Positions 41,492-50,216 of a stretch of 64,000 bases of DNA are shown in pieces. The position numbers and the translations under genes are program-made. The DNA is from RGIG2945 sp045540355 (GTDB taxonomy: Bacteria; Bacillota; Clostridia; Oscillospirales; Acutalibacteraceae): assembly GCA_045540355.1 (NCBI GenBank), contig JAZQHB010000008.1:1-64000 (forward strand), written 5' to 3'. The notes below the pieces were generated by a model, which had not been told where the DNA came from, ran no database searches, and was given only the letters and a program-made list of their open reading frames with translations. Numbering within the stretch: position 1 is the first letter of the stretch; each line of letters begins with the position of its first letter.

Positions 41492-41960
41492 TGTTCTTTC
41501 TTCTCCTTATCCAGTAATTGCCGATACTTCCGTCGGTGCTATCCCATATATCGAATATCTTATATTTATTGTCTTCATCTAATCGAATAGCAACAAGATG
41601 ATGCCCGCCGATTTTAGCAACTATATCGCAGGAAACCATAGCACCCGTTACGGAATTGATATACAATCCGTTTAAAAGATTGCAAAATTCTTTGCCCGTA
41701 TACTTTGTATTATCATACTGCCGAGGTTGTTTTTGCATCTCAAAACCTAAACTTTCAAGGTATTTTCCATAGCACTTCTTATCATTCGGCATTTCCTTAT
41801 ATTTGTGAGATAAAATAACTAAATCATCAAGAACTTCGTCCCACGACTTGCCCGAAGCAAGGGAAATTGCTCGGAGTACACAGTCACTTGACCGCTTATC
41901 TTTGGGATTTTCGTTGTGATATGTGAAACAAGATGTATTTTTCGGTATTTTCTTAATCAT
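41484..41960 (-). CDS. Papain-fold cysteine peptidase-like protein
   Basis: 158 residues. SSDCVLRAISLASGKSWDEVL has the cysteine and following helix of papain-like folds; GGHHLVAIRLD supplies the histidine and FDIWDSTDGS the aspartate. Small proteins of this type occur on phages and plasmids with unknown substrates. No signal peptide is present, so it acts in the cytoplasm. AGGAGTG precedes the start. It shares the catalytic plan with the C39-like domain of the 37309 protein but is not closely similar. Confidence 0.75.
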   Translation of the reverse strand: MIKKIPKNTSCFTYHNENPKDKRSSDCVLRAISLASGKSWDEVLDDLVILSHKYKEMPNDKKCYGKYLESLGFEMQKQPRQYDNTKYTGKEFCNLLNGLYINSVTGAMVSCDIVAKIGGHHLVAIRLDEDNKYKIFDIWDSTDGSIGNYWIRRRKNNG

Positions 41961-41973
41961 ACGGCACTCCTTT

Positions 41974-42363
41974 CTAATCTATAAAATCAAGGGCGTGATG
42001 TACCACTACACACTGACCGACAACAGTAAAAATCCACTTCTGATAAGTTGATGAATTTTCAGCTTCAACAAAAAACTCGCCGTCTTTAATTCCGTCGTAG
42101 GATAAATACCTTGTTGCTCTGTCTTCTGTATAATCATATTCCCTTGCAGACCAGTCGGGCATTGTCTTACGGTATTCACTCATAGACGAATATATGGTAT
42201 TGTTTACTTCATTTCCCAACTTTCCAACCGGATAGCGTACCGTCTTATATTCAAATACCGTAAGCCCCAGCGCATCACACACTTTAACAAAATCTAAAAG
42301 AGTAAGTTTTTCATTTTTTTCAAATTCTTCCACTATAAACTTTTCGTATAATTCATTTTTCAT
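41974..42363 (-). CDS. Small unknown protein
   Basis: 129 residues, charged, aromatic-rich, no domain recognised. It lies in the sortase operon, with seven bases to the upstream gene and a ribosome site (GAGAGGA) inside it. Function unknown. Confidence 0.72.
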   Translation of the reverse strand: MKNELYEKFIVEEFEKNEKLTLLDFVKVCDALGLTVFEYKTVRYPVGKLGNEVNNTIYSSMSEYRKTMPDWSAREYDYTEDRATRYLSYDGIKDGEFFVEAENSSTYQKWIFTVVGQCVVVHHALDFID

Positions 42364-42370
42364 ACTGCCA

Positions 42371-42601
42371 TTATTCCTCTCCTACGATTTCTCTGATTTC
42401 TTCAATGATATTATCCAAATCAGAATATGTAGCACCAAATTCTTGACCGTCAAAAGCATTATCTCTCTTTTTTATCACTTCCCTTACTTTGATGCACTTA
42501 TCAAGTGTGGTTCTTGCAACCTTAATCGCCTCAATAAACTTACTTGGATTATCATTAAAACCTTTTTCCAACAATATTGTTAATGCTTCCTTTTCGCACA
42601 T
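42371..42601 (-). CDS. Small helical unknown protein
   Basis: 76 residues, predicted mostly helical. Start codon options are GTG 42610, ATG 42607 and ATG 42601; only the last is properly spaced from AGGAG, so it is used. The gene directly follows the sortase stop codon, with the ribosome site overlapping it. Confidence 0.7.
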   Translation of the reverse strand: MCEKEALTILLEKGFNDNPSKFIEAIKVARTTLDKCIKVREVIKKRDNAFDGQEFGATYSDLDNIIEEIREIVGEE

Positions 42602-42612
42602 ACACATCACTC

Positions 42613-43539
42613 CTATCTTAATTTCATCGGCAACAACGGATTTTCATTTTCCGTTGCAGAAGAAACAATATCTTCGTACTCTTCTCCAACTTCCAACCGC
42701 CTAGCCATAACCACCATTCTGTTTGTACCGCTACCGTGTAATTCTACCGAACAGCTGGATAAAGTAATATAGGCATCATCAATGGTATTTTCGATTGGTA
42801 CATTTATCCAACTTCTGCGAGATACTTCGCCCATATACCACTCGTAGTCCTGCATAGCAACAAATTCTGTATTATCAAAGTAAATGAATGTATCTGTATC
42901 AGAAGTATCAACTAAATAGTAAGCAAAAATCAACCACTGGCTTGTACCCTCTTCGGTAATGATTTCAACAATCGGGTGTTCTTTGTAATATTCTATATCA
43001 CGGTAGTTATTCAAATCTCCGAACACATCAAATCCGTTCAGACGGATATTGTGACCGTATATGATGCTGTTACCACTGTCACGGGATAAATCACTGCCGA
43101 TTGACAGAAACGGTACTCCGTGACTGTTATGCTCTTTATTAAGGTCACGATTAAGATAATACCCTTCATCAGCTGGCGTATACATAATCGGGTGGTTCAA
43201 TACGCTATCATTGATACGAATAAAGCCAACTACATCTTCGTTATAGTCCATATAAGTCTGTAAAAGGCTCATATCACTATCATTTACGGTGCAATACTGC
43301 GTCGGCTCATATCCGTCTTCATACAAAACGCCGTCCTGCAAGCCCGTATTCGCCCCATTTAGACCGTTTTCTTCGTTTGATGCGGATTTTATCGACCTAA
43401 CAGCTGAAATCCCGCAAATCGTCAAAATAAGAACGCCTACGCCTATCACAACACCGATGCGTCGCAACGGTTTACTTTCCAGTTCGTCACTTTCATCGTA
43501 TTCAAAATTAAAATCATCTTCGTCCATATAATTTTTCAT
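42613..43539 (-). CDS. srtB: Class B sortase
   Basis: 308 residues. A cytoplasmic acidic tail, one membrane helix (IGVVIGVGVLILTICGISAV, residues about 27-46), then the catalytic domain: histidine in SIIYGHNI, cysteine in ITLSSCSVE, arginine in TNRMVVMARR. It attaches proteins to the cell wall or to each other. Likely clients are the surface proteins of the same element, although none shows a standard LPXTG. The promoter is TTGCCT-N17-TATAAT at 43601-43573 on the minus strand. Confidence 0.92.
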   Translation of the reverse strand: MKNYMDEDDFNFEYDESDELESKPLRRIGVVIGVGVLILTICGISAVRSIKSASNEENGLNGANTGLQDGVLYEDGYEPTQYCTVNDSDMSLLQTYMDYNEDVVGFIRINDSVLNHPIMYTPADEGYYLNRDLNKEHNSHGVPFLSIGSDLSRDSGNSIIYGHNIRLNGFDVFGDLNNYRDIEYYKEHPIVEIITEEGTSQWLIFAYYLVDTSDTDTFIYFDNTEFVAMQDYEWYMGEVSRRSWINVPIENTIDDAYITLSSCSVELHGSGTNRMVVMARRLEVGEEYEDIVSSATENENPLLPMKLR

Positions 43540-43572
43540 ACATTTTCTCCCTTCATTGGTTCGTATAAGTAT

Positions 43573-43601
43573 ATTATACTTTATTCGTCTGCAAAAGGCA
43601 A
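43573..43601 (-). promoter_or_regulatory. Sortase operon promoter
   Basis: Minus strand TTGCCT (43601-43596), 17 bases, TATAAT (43578-43573). It is divergent from module 9; the two -35 boxes are 12 bases apart. Confidence 0.78.
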
Positions 43602-43613
43602 AAAAACAGACAG

Positions 43614-43713
43614 TTGCAGGTTAGAAATTATTGTGTTAGAATAAAATTATAAAATTTATCAACAATATGGACTAACAATATAGAGATTTTCCGTAGGGAA
43701 TTTCTCTTTTTTT
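43614..43713 (+). promoter_or_regulatory. Promoter-leader module copy 9 (divergent)
   Basis: TTGCAG (43614-43619), 17 bases, TAGAAT (43637-43642). GGACTAACAAT leads to hairpin 43682-43707 (AGAGA/TCTCT outside, TCC-GTA-GGGA inside) and seven Ts. The stem sequence differs from the other eight copies while motif, loop and U tract remain. No clear outer stem. A further CGGGGTA/TATCCCCG hairpin (43741-43762) lies before the ribosome site. Confidence 0.75.
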
Positions 43714-43800
43714 CAAATAGGGGTATGTCCCGAAAATAATCGGGGTATTCCACTATCCCCGTCGATATAGATAACAACACAAAGAAAGGAAAAGAAAAAT

Positions 43801-44358
43801 ATGAAAATATTTGAAAATGACAACTGGGAAAAATTATCCCTCAATAATGAAGTAGTACAGTACGGATATTACTATCCGTATAGAAATCCGGACGGAAGCG
43901 TAAACCCTAATTTCTACAAGGATCGTATTAGTGGTTATATTTTAGATGTAAAAGAAAAGAAGGAAAAAGCACTTAACTATTTTTACAATGTACTTAATAC
44001 CGAGATTTGTAAAAATGTTACAATCTGCGTAGTTCCGTCGCATACCGCTTCTTCAACTAATCAATCTGGCATTTCCATACTGGCAAGAAGACTTGCAAAT
44101 GATGAAAGGGTGGATAAAGTAGATTATCTTTTAAGAAGTAAATCTATTAACAAATTAGCGTCCGGTGGCGACAGAGATTTATCTATTCACTTGGAAAGCA
44201 TCAGACCAAACGAAGAAATGAGTATTTCGGGCGATGTTGTTCTTTTAGTTGACGATGTTACTACTTCCGGTGCATCTTTGCAGGCGTGCAAAGAAATTCT
44301 ATTAAAGAATGGTGCTGAAAGAGTTGCAATGCTCGCATTGGGAAAATCTATCAGATAA
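43801..44358 (+). CDS. Phosphoribosyltransferase-domain protein (ShosT-like)
   Basis: 185 residues. VVLLVDDVTTSGASLQACKE (residues about 142-161) is the PRPP-binding loop of type I phosphoribosyltransferases, with the two acidic residues in place. The size and preceding fold recall ComF-like enzymes, but the cysteine zinc finger of ComF is missing. It is followed 12 bases later by a DprA-like gene. PRTase plus DprA-like pairs are known as the ShosTA toxin-antitoxin/anti-phage system, in which the PRTase protein is the toxin. Assignment to that system is by architecture. Confidence 0.82.
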   Translation: MKIFENDNWEKLSLNNEVVQYGYYYPYRNPDGSVNPNFYKDRISGYILDVKEKKEKALNYFYNVLNTEICKNVTICVVPSHTASSTNQSGISILARRLANDERVDKVDYLLRSKSINKLASGGDRDLSIHLESIRPNEEMSISGDVVLLVDDVTTSGASLQACKEILLKNGAERVAMLALGKSIR

Positions 44359-44370
44359 GGAGGTGTTTTT

Positions 44371-45051
44371 ATGGATATAAAAAGTTGCACAATTAAAGAC
44401 ACTAACTATCCTAAAAAGCTACTCTCCCTATCTTCTCCACCGAAGACACTGTACTATATTGGCGATATAAATATAACAGCCAAAGATATTGTCGCAGTAA
44501 TAGGAAAGAGAGAAGCAAACGAAAAATCACTAACCTTATCCGAAAAAATCGGAAATGAGTTGGCAAAAAAAGATTTCATAGTTTTGAATGGATTAGCAAT
44601 CGGCTGTGATACAAAAGCTATTGAAGGTGCTTTATTAGACAATGGTAAAGTAATTGCTGTTATGCCCTGTGGTCTTGATGAAATATATCCTAAATCAAAC
44701 CGTATGCTGGCAGAAAAAATCATAAAAAGCGGAGGGTGTATCATAAGCGAATATCCTTGCGGTTCAAAGCCTCAAAAGTATACCTTCGTGGAAAGGGACA
44801 GATTGCAGGCAGGACTTGCTGATAAGGTAATCGTAATAGATGCAGAAATCAAAGGTGGAACGATGCACACGGTAAACTATGCACTCAAATTAAGAAAAGA
44901 AATTGGGTGTATTATGGAAGATAATGCGGTATCTCCCGCAGGTAACGAATATTTATGCAAATCACAAAATTGTGATGCTTTAAACAATATTCATAGCGTT
45001 TTGACTTTCGTAAAAAAACCCGTATATAATCAGCTTTCACTATTCAGCTAG
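44371..45051 (+). CDS. DprA/Smf-like Rossmann protein (ShosA-like)
   Basis: 226 residues. VAVIGKREANEKSL, VLNGLAIGCDTKAIEGAL, VMPCGLDEIYPKSN, and ISEYPCGSKP are the ordered signatures of the DprA/SLOG fold. The flanking SAM and winged-helix domains of chromosomal DprA are absent. AAGGAGG lies within the end of the previous gene's region. As partner of the PRTase gene it would be the neutralising component of a ShosTA-like pair; a plain role in single-stranded DNA handling after conjugation is the alternative. Confidence 0.87.
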   Translation: MDIKSCTIKDTNYPKKLLSLSSPPKTLYYIGDINITAKDIVAVIGKREANEKSLTLSEKIGNELAKKDFIVLNGLAIGCDTKAIEGALLDNGKVIAVMPCGLDEIYPKSNRMLAEKIIKSGGCIISEYPCGSKPQKYTFVERDRLQAGLADKVIVIDAEIKGGTMHTVNYALKLRKEIGCIMEDNAVSPAGNEYLCKSQNCDALNNIHSVLTFVKKPVYNQLSLFS

Positions 45052-45066
45052 AATTAAATCAACATA

Positions 45067-45097
45067 AAAGAGGTTCGTATAAACGAACCTCTTTTTT
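45067..45097. terminator. Bidirectional terminator
   Basis: AAAAGAGGTTCG-tataaa-CGAACCTCTTTT between the convergent DprA-like and lipoprotein genes. Confidence 0.88.
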
Positions 45098-45161
45098 ATT
45101 ACAAAAAAAACAGAAGCGGGCTTTTTACACCCACTTCCGTTTCTTTACGATTTTTCGTTGT

Positions 45162-46220
45162 CTATTCGGAAACTTCCTCGTAGGAAGCGATAGCAACCAT
45201 TTTGTAGATTGTAGAAATATCTTCTTCGCTTACATCTTTGAGTGCATCAGCATACGCATAGTAAGTAACACTTGCACGATAGCCTAATGCCTCTCCTTTG
45301 CCCTCATATACAGCCCAGTAAGTCGATAAATACGCTTCACAATCGAAAGTTGCATTACGACATACAACTCCGTTTGCATCGGTGTAAGCATCGCCTTTCC
45401 AAGATGCACCGGACACGCGGTAAATCGCGGGATCAAGTCCTAAAAGAGTAAGAATATCACTCTGATAACCGTCCCAAGTAGGTGTAGGGGAAGTCTGCGG
45501 TACATATACCGTCTTAAATCCCTCAATCTGCCAACTGTCTACATAAGCATCACTTGCAGTAAATATACCGTCGATAGGATAACCACTTCTCCAAGAAGGT
45601 TCTGACTGACCGCTACTTACTAATTCTCCGCTGATTGTATCGTCTTTTTCATCAACATTGTTGTAATAAGAGATTGTCTTAACCTGCGGAATGTAGGGTG
45701 CGGTTGTTCTTGCACCATACTCCACTCTTTCTGTAACGGTTGTGGTGATAGGCACAAGGTCAGACCAGTTAAAGATGTCACCCTTTAAGGTGTACTTCTT
45801 TCCGGTGGCATCAGAAATCCACTCGATAGAAGTTTCAGCATCTTTCTTATCTTCTACTTCTACATCAACAGTATGTGCTACTACTGACATAATTTCCGAA
45901 GTCTGATATTCAGCATTTCCGGTGTACTTATACTTTACGCCGTCCACTTCAATCATTTCGGGAATTTCAAATCTCAATCCGTCTTCCGTTTCGGAATAGA
46001 ACTGATATTCCATTGTAATAATATTCGCTTCTTCATCAGAAGCATCTTCGCCAGCTTCGCTTGTCTGTTCGCTACCGCCTTCGATATTATCTTCGCCTGT
46101 TACTCCCGCAGACGCATCTTCCGTTGCAGGAGTTTTATTACAACCAGTAATCAAAGTGGCAAGCATCATACTTGACAGCAAAATCACGCCTAATTTTTTA
46201 GCAATGTATTTCTTTTTCAT
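45162..46220 (-). CDS. Secreted lipoprotein of the surface operon
   Basis: 352 residues. Lipobox LITGC (cysteine at residue 27) after a basic, hydrophobic leader directs lipid anchoring. An acidic Ser/Glu/Asp linker follows, then a strand-rich extracellular region with no recognised domain. It is the last gene of an operon with the CnaB adhesin (18-base gap), whose ribosome-site region it shares. An accessory role in adhesin display is possible. Confidence 0.83.
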   Translation of the reverse strand: MKKKYIAKKLGVILLSSMMLATLITGCNKTPATEDASAGVTGEDNIEGGSEQTSEAGEDASDEEANIITMEYQFYSETEDGLRFEIPEMIEVDGVKYKYTGNAEYQTSEIMSVVAHTVDVEVEDKKDAETSIEWISDATGKKYTLKGDIFNWSDLVPITTTVTERVEYGARTTAPYIPQVKTISYYNNVDEKDDTISGELVSSGQSEPSWRSGYPIDGIFTASDAYVDSWQIEGFKTVYVPQTSPTPTWDGYQSDILTLLGLDPAIYRVSGASWKGDAYTDANGVVCRNATFDCEAYLSTYWAVYEGKGEALGYRASVTYYAYADALKDVSEEDISTIYKMVAIASYEEVSE

Positions 46221-46238
46221 ATTATGTCTGCCCCTTTC

Positions 46239-48965
46239 TTACTCTTCTTCATTCTTTGTTTCTTCAACAGCTTCAACAGCTTTACCCAAAGTATCTTCAA
46301 TATTGACTGTTTCCGATGTGGCATTTTTTAACTGTTTTTTCTTGCGAAGATATAGTAAAATCACGCCACCAACACTTACAATACCAACAGTACCGATAAT
46401 AGCATAAATCATCAAGCCATTGGTTTCTTTTTCAACAGCATCTTCCGTCGCTAATACTACGGAATATCCCTCTTCGCCACTGTCTTCTGTCTGCCAGTTA
46501 TTTCTTCTCCAAGTGTTTTCGTCGAAGGAAATTCTTAATAAACCGTAACGGGCAGGAGTGTCGGGTTTGTCGGGTGTCGGAGTTTTAGGAACCGGACCGT
46601 CGTTATAAAATACCTTTGAGTATGTAACACTTTCATCGGTTGAATTATTTGGCAATGTAGCTGTGAAAGTAAATTCTTCATCAGACATTGTATATCCCGC
46701 AGGTGCAGAGATTTCTACAATTTTGTAATCAACACCGAAGGGTAAATCCAAACCAAAGTTTACTTTACCGTCAGATGCAGAAGTACCAGTTGCGATAACA
46801 TCGCCTGCATTAACAATAACGGTGCCTTCATAATTCACAATATCGCTTTCAGCACTTAATTCAAACTTCGCACCAGCAAGGTTGTAAGAAGTACCAGTAA
46901 TCTTCTTGGTTACATCTACAACAACATCTTGCTTATCATTAAGGATTGACTGTGTGATTTCGATAATAGGTGTGCTATCATCAACAAATTCTACACTGAA
47001 CTCAATCGGAGTATCGTCCAAAATATAACCAACGGGGGCTACGGTTTCAATCATCTTGTAATTACCAAGAGGTAAATCTTCCAAAACGCCTTTGCCGTCT
47101 GCACCAGTTACGATTGTTCCAACCAAGTCGCCGTCAGAATAATACTTTGTTCTTTCGCCGTTAGCATCTAACTGCATATCGTGAGTAAGAATATCGCCTA
47201 CGGCATATACTTCAAATTCTGCACCAACCAAACCTTTTTCTTCCCATACAAACTTTCCGTTTTCAAAAGCTGTAAGAGTAGGTCCAGTCTTTGTAAGTTC
47301 TACTCTACCCATTGCAGGAGTGTTCTGATATTCTACGGGGATAAACATTTCTCCCGTCGTTTCGTCTTTTTCAAAAGTTGCACTACTTCCTACTACTACC
47401 GTGGGATAATTGGTATCAAGAATATAGTTGGGAGGTGCTGATACTTCTTCAATACGATATTCGCCTAATTCAAGAGGCTGGGGAAGAATTAAGTAACCTT
47501 CGCTGTCAGTCTTGAATGTAGTATGTTCTGTTACAGTAGGATATGTGGTGTACTGTACCACATATTGATTATTGGTAATATCAAAAATCTTAAACTCGAT
47601 ATTTTCCAAAAGGATAGACTTACCAGTTGTGCTATCCATTTTTGTAATCTTTAATTTCGCTTCAATCTCTTCGTTGATAATAATTCTCCAAGTTTGAGGC
47701 TCTGTGGGCTTATGTTCGGTAACGGTTACTTCAAAAGGTTCACACTCGAAATATCCGTCGGGTACATCAACTTCTCGAATAACATAAGTACCATAAGGCA
47801 ACGGTGCTGATTTCGCATAACCAGTTGCGTCAGTATACATTACTGTACTTCCGTCTTGTGCAAGGGGTACTGCATTTGCACCCTCGAAATTATAGGTTCC
47901 GTCTGCGTTTAAGGTAAGTCTTGATTTCAAATATGCGGAAAAACCGGAAACCAAAGGAACGGCATCGGTATCTTCTCCGTCAAAACCTGCCTTTATAATC
48001 TGAAAAGGCTGTTTTTTAACCTGCTCTCTTGAAGTGATTACGGGATTATCAACAACTACTTCAACTTCTCCGGTCACAATATCTACTGTACTGCCCGGAA
48101 CCGCTGTGATATTTACATTATATTCTGTGGGATCAATCATATAACCAACAGAAGGTGTGATTTCTTTCACATAATAGGAACCGGGAGGCAGATTACTAAA
48201 ACCACATACACCACTTGCATCAGTAGTAGCTTGCATAATTAGCGAACCAGCAGGAGCTAACACTGTCTGCCCTGTGTCGTCACGGGGATCCAAAATATCT
48301 GCTCTTGCATAAAGTCCATATACTGCACCCTGCAACTTTGCATCGCCCTGTGCAAGGGCGGTTTCACTGTCAATCTTTACGATTTTTATATCATATACGC
48401 CACCGGGAGTTGTTTCTCCTTCGCCAAACATCGCAATTATCTGCAAATTGGGACCGCCAGTGCAACATATAGCAGTACCCGTATAATCGGACATTGCGCA
48501 CTCTTGAATAAAAGCATAAATACCACTATCAACCATTTGTTGAGGTGTGATACCTGCAATACTTCCAGTAAAAGCATAACCTAACGCAATATGCGTACAA
48601 AGGTAACGGTATTCATCATTATCACCAAAATACTTTTGGGTAATGTCGTTGACACCGCCATAGCCATTACAGAAAATCTTAATCAATAAAGGATTTTCAG
48701 CAGAAGTAATAGTAAAACTTTCGTAAGTACCATTTGGCAAACCGGATTTCAACGGTTCGATACAATATGCGATTTCTCCGTTAATTGTATATCGTTGAGT
48801 TCGATATGTACTTCCGGGGAAATAGGTACTGTACTGAATTTCTGCATCACTACGGTTTACTTCCGCTGTGTCTGCATAAGTAGGCAAAACACTGCCTGCC
48901 ACAATTCCTAACATCATCACAAAGGATAAGCAGGACAACCAAAACTTTTTCGTTTTCTGTTTCAT
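46239..48965 (-). CDS. Thioester/CnaB (SpaA-like) surface adhesin
   Basis: 908 residues. A signal peptide is followed by a domain resembling a thioester adhesin domain (AYCIEPLKSG with the cysteine, and YAFIQECAM with a possible glutamine partner). Five CnaB/SpaA-type repeats follow, each starting with a lysine strand such as VELTKTGP or LKITKMDS and ending in an E-box such as IREVDVPDGY; these normally form internal isopeptide bonds. A membrane helix and basic tail close the protein, but the preceding KETNG is not a classic LPXTG. It probably binds host or recipient surfaces. Confidence 0.88.
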   Translation of the reverse strand: MKQKTKKFWLSCLSFVMMLGIVAGSVLPTYADTAEVNRSDAEIQYSTYFPGSTYRTQRYTINGEIAYCIEPLKSGLPNGTYESFTITSAENPLLIKIFCNGYGGVNDITQKYFGDNDEYRYLCTHIALGYAFTGSIAGITPQQMVDSGIYAFIQECAMSDYTGTAICCTGGPNLQIIAMFGEGETTPGGVYDIKIVKIDSETALAQGDAKLQGAVYGLYARADILDPRDDTGQTVLAPAGSLIMQATTDASGVCGFSNLPPGSYYVKEITPSVGYMIDPTEYNVNITAVPGSTVDIVTGEVEVVVDNPVITSREQVKKQPFQIIKAGFDGEDTDAVPLVSGFSAYLKSRLTLNADGTYNFEGANAVPLAQDGSTVMYTDATGYAKSAPLPYGTYVIREVDVPDGYFECEPFEVTVTEHKPTEPQTWRIIINEEIEAKLKITKMDSTTGKSILLENIEFKIFDITNNQYVVQYTTYPTVTEHTTFKTDSEGYLILPQPLELGEYRIEEVSAPPNYILDTNYPTVVVGSSATFEKDETTGEMFIPVEYQNTPAMGRVELTKTGPTLTAFENGKFVWEEKGLVGAEFEVYAVGDILTHDMQLDANGERTKYYSDGDLVGTIVTGADGKGVLEDLPLGNYKMIETVAPVGYILDDTPIEFSVEFVDDSTPIIEITQSILNDKQDVVVDVTKKITGTSYNLAGAKFELSAESDIVNYEGTVIVNAGDVIATGTSASDGKVNFGLDLPFGVDYKIVEISAPAGYTMSDEEFTFTATLPNNSTDESVTYSKVFYNDGPVPKTPTPDKPDTPARYGLLRISFDENTWRRNNWQTEDSGEEGYSVVLATEDAVEKETNGLMIYAIIGTVGIVSVGGVILLYLRKKKQLKNATSETVNIEDTLGKAVEAVEETKNEEE

Positions 48966-49141
48966 TTTTTTCTCCTCTCAAATATTATGTCACCACGAAA
49001 AATCGTAACTTTTTGGGTTAATGTATACTTTACAACTATTTTTTGCCATTTGCAAGGGTATTTTTGTATATTATTCTTTTTCATACATTATTTTTTGCTT
49101 TTTAGTAGTTTTTTATTGGTATCTTGTGTTTTTACATAAAA
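48966..49141. other. Intergenic stretch upstream of the adhesin operon
   Basis: Very AT-rich. GAGAGGAG precedes the adhesin start on the minus strand. No leader module or confident promoter is seen. Confidence 0.4.
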
Positions 49142-49142
49142 A

Positions 49143-49167
49143 AAAGAACTCCGAAGAGTTCTTTTTT
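49143..49167. terminator. Bidirectional-type terminator of the CAP gene
   Basis: AAAGAACTC-cgaa-GAGTTCTTT with T runs on both strands. Confidence 0.85.
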
Positions 49168-49169
49168 TA

Positions 49170-50216
49170 TTACCACTCCCACCCTACAAAACTATCGGGG
49201 TATGTCGTGTAAACTATCAACACATTATAGTAACTGTTAATATTGCCCGATGTAACAACACAAGTAGCTGACACCATAGAATGTGAAGTAGCATTTGCGC
49301 TGTAATACAACATATTAGCATTATGGCTAGGGGAATTATAGTAATTCGTGTAATATGTGTTAGCATCTCCATAGCCCAACACATAAGTCAAATTCTCTGC
49401 ACTGCCGGGCATACCAGCGTGGCTTAACTGCCCGCTTTGTGCGATTGCCTTAATTCGGTCTTTGGCTTCCTGCTCTTTCGCAGAGTTCCAAGTCAATGCA
49501 GGAACACCATTGGCTGTTCTGTGTCCGTTTACCAAATCCAACATACCGGGTTCCAAGTACACCGAATAGGTGGTTTCTGCCGTTGCAGTGGAACCGCCCG
49601 TGCCTGCATCGGGTGTTGCAGGAGTTGTGGGAGTTGTTGTTTCGGGAGTGGAAGGAGTTGTGGGTGCAGGTGTAGGCTGAACCACTACCTTTTCATTTCC
49701 CAAGTAATTGTTTGATACATAAGCAACTTCGCCGTTGTAAGAAATCTCGTACCAGCCCGTGCTTGCCTTGCCCGTTACCGCTACTTCTTGATTGGTGGTT
49801 AAGCTACCCACTCTGTCGTATTCGGTGCCGGGACCTTTACGGACATTCACGGAACGCTGTGCATACATAGTTGCCGACATCGGCTCTACCGTGTAAGCAG
49901 GTTCTTCGGAAACTTCCTCGGAAGGTGTTTCTGATGTTTCAGAAGATGTTTCTTCCGAAACTTCTTCATTTACTTCTTCTTTCACTTCCTCGGAAACTTC
50001 TTCGCTGACCGCTTCCGATGTTTCCACTGATGTTTCTTCGCTGACTGCTTCCGAAACTTCTTCACTGATTTCTTCCGTTGTTTCTTCCGAAACGATTTCA
50101 CTGGTTACTACTTCGTCTTTGTCTTTATCCTTGCAACCGGAACAACCGGAGAGGGTAGACATCAACATTACGGTCACTAAACCGTACACTAACATTTTTG
50201 CATACTTTTTCTTCAT
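49170..50216 (-). CDS. SH3b-CAP domain lipoprotein
   Basis: 348 residues. A lipobox LSGC is followed by a repetitive Glu/Val/Ser region (many SEEVSEE-like units, residues about 35-110). An SH3b domain comes next (RSVNVRKGPGTEYDRVGSL), then a Pro/Thr linker and a C-terminal CAP domain (VNGHRTANGVPALTWN...LSHAGMPGSAENLTY). CAP/SCP domains occur in secreted proteins of Gram-positive conjugative elements; SH3b suggests wall binding. ATG at 50216 follows AAAGGAG. The leader carries the GACTAACAA motif (50252-50244). Confidence 0.9.
   Translation of the reverse strand: MKKKYAKMLVYGLVTVMLMSTLSGCSGCKDKDKDEVVTSEIVSEETTEEISEEVSEAVSEETSVETSEAVSEEVSEEVKEEVNEEVSEETSSETSETPSEEVSEEPAYTVEPMSATMYAQRSVNVRKGPGTEYDRVGSLTTNQEVAVTGKASTGWYEISYNGEVAYVSNNYLGNEKVVVQPTPAPTTPSTPETTTPTTPATPDAGTGGSTATAETTYSVYLEPGMLDLVNGHRTANGVPALTWNSAKEQEAKDRIKAIAQSGQLSHAGMPGSAENLTYVLGYGDANTYYTNYYNSPSHNANMLYYSANATSHSMVSATCVVTSGNINSYYNVLIVYTTYPDSFVGWEW

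Noticed and set aside
43801..44358. ComF competence protein
   Set aside because: The PRTase motif is present but the N-terminal cysteine zinc finger typical of ComF is absent, and the DprA-like neighbour lacks its accessory domains, so the ShosTA-like reading is preferred.
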